From Verrucomicrobiales bacterium (GTDB lineage: Bacteria; Verrucomicrobiota; Verrucomicrobiia; Limisphaerales; UBA11320): 64,000 nt of DNA. The stretch lies in the NCBI GenBank assembly GCA_016793885.1, contig JAEUHE010000178.1:100432-164431 (forward strand). The letters run 5' to 3'. How positions within the stretch are numbered: the stretch's first letter is position 1; each line of letters begins with the position of its first letter. Below the pieces are notes generated by a model, which saw nothing but the letters and a program-made list of their open reading frames with translations, made no database searches and was not told the DNA's origin. Both the position numbers and the translations under genes were made by a program. This document shows, in pieces, positions 62,306-64,000 of this stretch.

Positions 62306-63694
62306 CTACCCCCGCTCGAACCTGTCCCACCGCCACACCAGAAAGCGCCTGGTGGCAGCAGTAACCTGGAAGGTATCCGAGACCCTAAGCCCCTCCACCC
62401 AAAACAGTTCCGAGCTTGTTACACTCTCCGCCACCAAGCGCTGACGCCGCTCCGCAGCCGGAATCTTCGCATTGATGAACAGGTCCTGAAGCTTGCTCGA
62501 GGCACCGAGTCCCAACGGACGGAAACGATCTCCCGGCCGCCAATGCCTCAAACAGATTTCACTTCCCACTAAGTCAGCATCGAACACCTCGACCCCCGGC
62601 TTGGAACGTCGGATCCAGGCAACGGAGAGGTGGGATCGTAACTCCCACTCCAAATTCCGTTCGGCAAAAACGATCGCCCCCTGCTTCTCAGCGATCCGGA
62701 CGCATACTTCACTCGGACGAAACTCCAGGCTGGGGGTGACTTGAACCCGGCTTATCCGTCCATCCGTCGCCCGCCGCCACCTCGTGCCGCCCGGCGCAGT
62801 GATGACTTGGCCCTCCTCCCTCCGAAGGGATTCCACCAAGGTATAAGTAACCAGCTCATGCTGCTCCAATAACTGCAACCGGATGACCTGCCGCTGTAAA
62901 GCGACGTCAAGCCGAGGGAAGTCCGTCGCTCGACCGGGCGGTTTTCCAAGCCAGGCGCGGGCCGACTCCGTCACCGAGGCAGTCTCCGCCGCGATCAGTT
63001 CCATCGACCGCAGCAGGTTGGGCGTCGCGTCCTCTCCTTGAACCGCATGGAGCGTGGGAAGGAGCTGGTGGCGGATGCGGTTGCGCAGGAAGGTCGGCGA
63101 ACGATTCGATGGATCTTCCCGAAATTTCACCCGCTGACTCCGCCCCCACGCGGCCAAATCCCGACGATAACAACCGAGCAGCGGCCGAAGCAGCCGCAGC
63201 TTCGGACGGCCCGGAAAAGAGCTGATGACCGACATCCCCGACAGTCCATCGCCCCCTGCCCCGCGCAGCAAACGAATGAAAAACAATTCAACCTGATCGT
63301 CGGCATGATGGGCGGTAACCACCTCCGACAAACCCTCCTCTGCAGCCACTTGAGCAAGGAATGCGTAACGCAGGTCCCGAGCCGCCATTTCGATGGAGAC
63401 ACCGCAGGCGGCCGCTCGAGCCCTTACGTCGCCAGATCCAAGAAACACCCGCAATCCCAGTTTCTGTCCGGACCGTCGAACGAACTCAGCATCCCGAGCG
63501 CTGGCACGCCCCCGAAGCTGATGATCGAAATGAGCAATTGCCATCTCGAGCGGAAGCGCCTCGGAAAGCCGGTGAAGCACATAAAGGAGCACCATCGAAT
63601 CCAAGCCCCCTGAGACCGCCACGAGCAGTCGAGGTTTCTTGGCTTGAAGATGAGCTTGCACGACTGAGCGAACCTGTTCGCAAAGCGGATCCAC
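62306..63694 (-). CDS. tilS: tRNA(Ile)-lysidine synthetase
   Basis: A 462-residue cytoplasmic enzyme that attaches lysine to C34 of the CAU-anticodon isoleucine tRNA, changing both its codon reading and charging. The ATP-binding PP-loop SGGLDSMVLLYVL is at residues 28-40 (Ser28-Gly-Gly-Leu-Asp-Ser33), followed by AHFDHQLRGRASARDAEFV (~74) and the HHADDQVELFFIRLLRGAG segment (~128), all hallmarks of TilS. FREDPSNRSPTFLRNRIRHQ (~192) is the usual tRNA-contact region. The second half holds the TilS substrate-binding and C-terminal domains (RHWRPGDRFRPLGLGASSKL, LQDLFINAKIPAAERR). Start is a GTG at 63694. Length is normal. It is upstream of ftsH, as in many bacteria, but 348 bases apart. Confidence 0.96.
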   Translation of the reverse strand: MDPLCEQVRSVVQAHLQAKKPRLLVAVSGGLDSMVLLYVLHRLSEALPLEMAIAHFDHQLRGRASARDAEFVRRSGQKLGLRVFLGSGDVRARAAACGVSIEMAARDLRYAFLAQVAAEEGLSEVVTAHHADDQVELFFIRLLRGAGGDGLSGMSVISSFPGRPKLRLLRPLLGCYRRDLAAWGRSQRVKFREDPSNRSPTFLRNRIRHQLLPTLHAVQGEDATPNLLRSMELIAAETASVTESARAWLGKPPGRATDFPRLDVALQRQVIRLQLLEQHELVTYTLVESLRREEGQVITAPGGTRWRRATDGRISRVQVTPSLEFRPSEVCVRIAEKQGAIVFAERNLEWELRSHLSVAWIRRSKPGVEVFDADLVGSEICLRHWRPGDRFRPLGLGASSKLQDLFINAKIPAAERRQRLVAESVTSSELFWVEGLRVSDTFQVTAATRRFLVWRWDRFERG

Positions 63695-64000
63695 CGCGAA
63701 AGCCTAATCAGCTGGGTAGAATCTTGGAAGTGAAAGTGAAGCGGAACGTTGACCACGTATTTTCGGATGACACGCATGGAAATGCAAGGGGAGCCGCACG
63801 GTGGGCGCTTTCCAACGTCATTGGGGAGCACGCGCGCCCTGTGGACTGCGGTGGCACGACCTGAGCATTACCCACAAGTTCGGAGGGCTTCCTCCCTATC
63901 CCAACGGGATTGCGCCTCAAAGCCCAGGGTTGGGAGGAACGAGCTACCCTGGGGAAAACGCCATAGAATCCACAACCCCATCGTGGGTTGCGAACCCTGT
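63695..64000. other. Right-edge non-coding region with repeat-like hairpin
   Basis: 306 bases with no credible gene. It contains an 8 bp stem CCCAGGGT (63923-63930) with ACCCTGGG (63946-63953) within low-constraint sequence rich in short inverted segments such as ATCCCAACGGGAT. It resembles a dispersed intergenic repeat cut by the window edge, but no second copy is present here. The tilS promoter must lie in it. Confidence 0.4.

Overview
The window looks like part of a chromosome from a Verrucomicrobiota bacterium, most likely of the Pedosphaera/Limisphaerales (former subdivision 3) type. This rests on gene content: a PVC-type heme-binding dehydrogenase, giant secreted lamin-tail/CotH/Ig and cadherin/LamG proteins, several ECF sigma factors, Ser/Thr kinases with TPR or WD40 tails, a Tat-exported Gfo/Idh/MocA oxidoreductase, and weak Shine-Dalgarno sites. 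Base composition is GC-rich throughout. I see no rRNA, tRNA, CRISPR array, transposase or phage module.

Layout. 1-954 is the 5' part of a membrane protein with a TraB/GumN-like segment, running off the left edge. 1318-7380 is a 2,020-residue secreted lamin-tail/CotH/Ig protein, followed by a repeat-filled gap and a Tat-exported oxidoreductase (7766-9082). 9234-23781 (minus) is a tight four-gene cluster: parvulin lipoprotein, a 583-residue secreted protein, a 3,461-residue multidomain giant, and a 456-residue secreted protein. The last ~1,300 residues of the giant resemble the pore-forming and TcB-binding parts of Tc-toxin TcA subunits; this is the most interesting element here. 24048-28301 is a Ser/Thr kinase with its ECF sigma factor. 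28398-30728 holds a cyclic-nucleotide-binding protein and rpsA, with a clear rpsA terminator.

31360-39864 (plus) is a run of DUF1802, Maf, PVC heme protein, NYN/YacP protein, VWA protein, CBM9-like protein and trmB, with overlapping start/stop codons in the second half. 39886-40374 is a small holin-IV-type membrane protein. 40625-44779 is a second ECF sigma factor/Ser-Thr kinase pair, this kinase carrying WD40 repeats. 44996-46870 is a secreted GH36-like glycosidase. 47134-49191 is an ECF sigma factor fused to a membrane segment and a large extracytoplasmic domain. 49682-53263 is a two-component pair (PAS-GAF-PAS-GAF-PAS histidine kinase and LuxR-type regulator). 53709-59912 holds secreted or small-molecule proteins (duplicated beta-domain protein, VOC protein, CotH-like protein, membrane protein, lipocalin-like protein). 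59930-63694 holds ftsH and tilS.

Intergenic DNA is unusually rich in non-coding repeats: palindromic hairpin elements, a ~250 bp element in three states, a 168 bp segment bounded by a perfect 26 bp inverted repeat, inverted short-tandem-repeat arms, heptamer arrays, and a 20-mer placed directly after two stop codons. The functional themes are surface or secreted adhesive proteins, extracytoplasmic signalling (three sigma factors, two kinases, one two-component pair) and envelope quality control (FtsH, parvulin).
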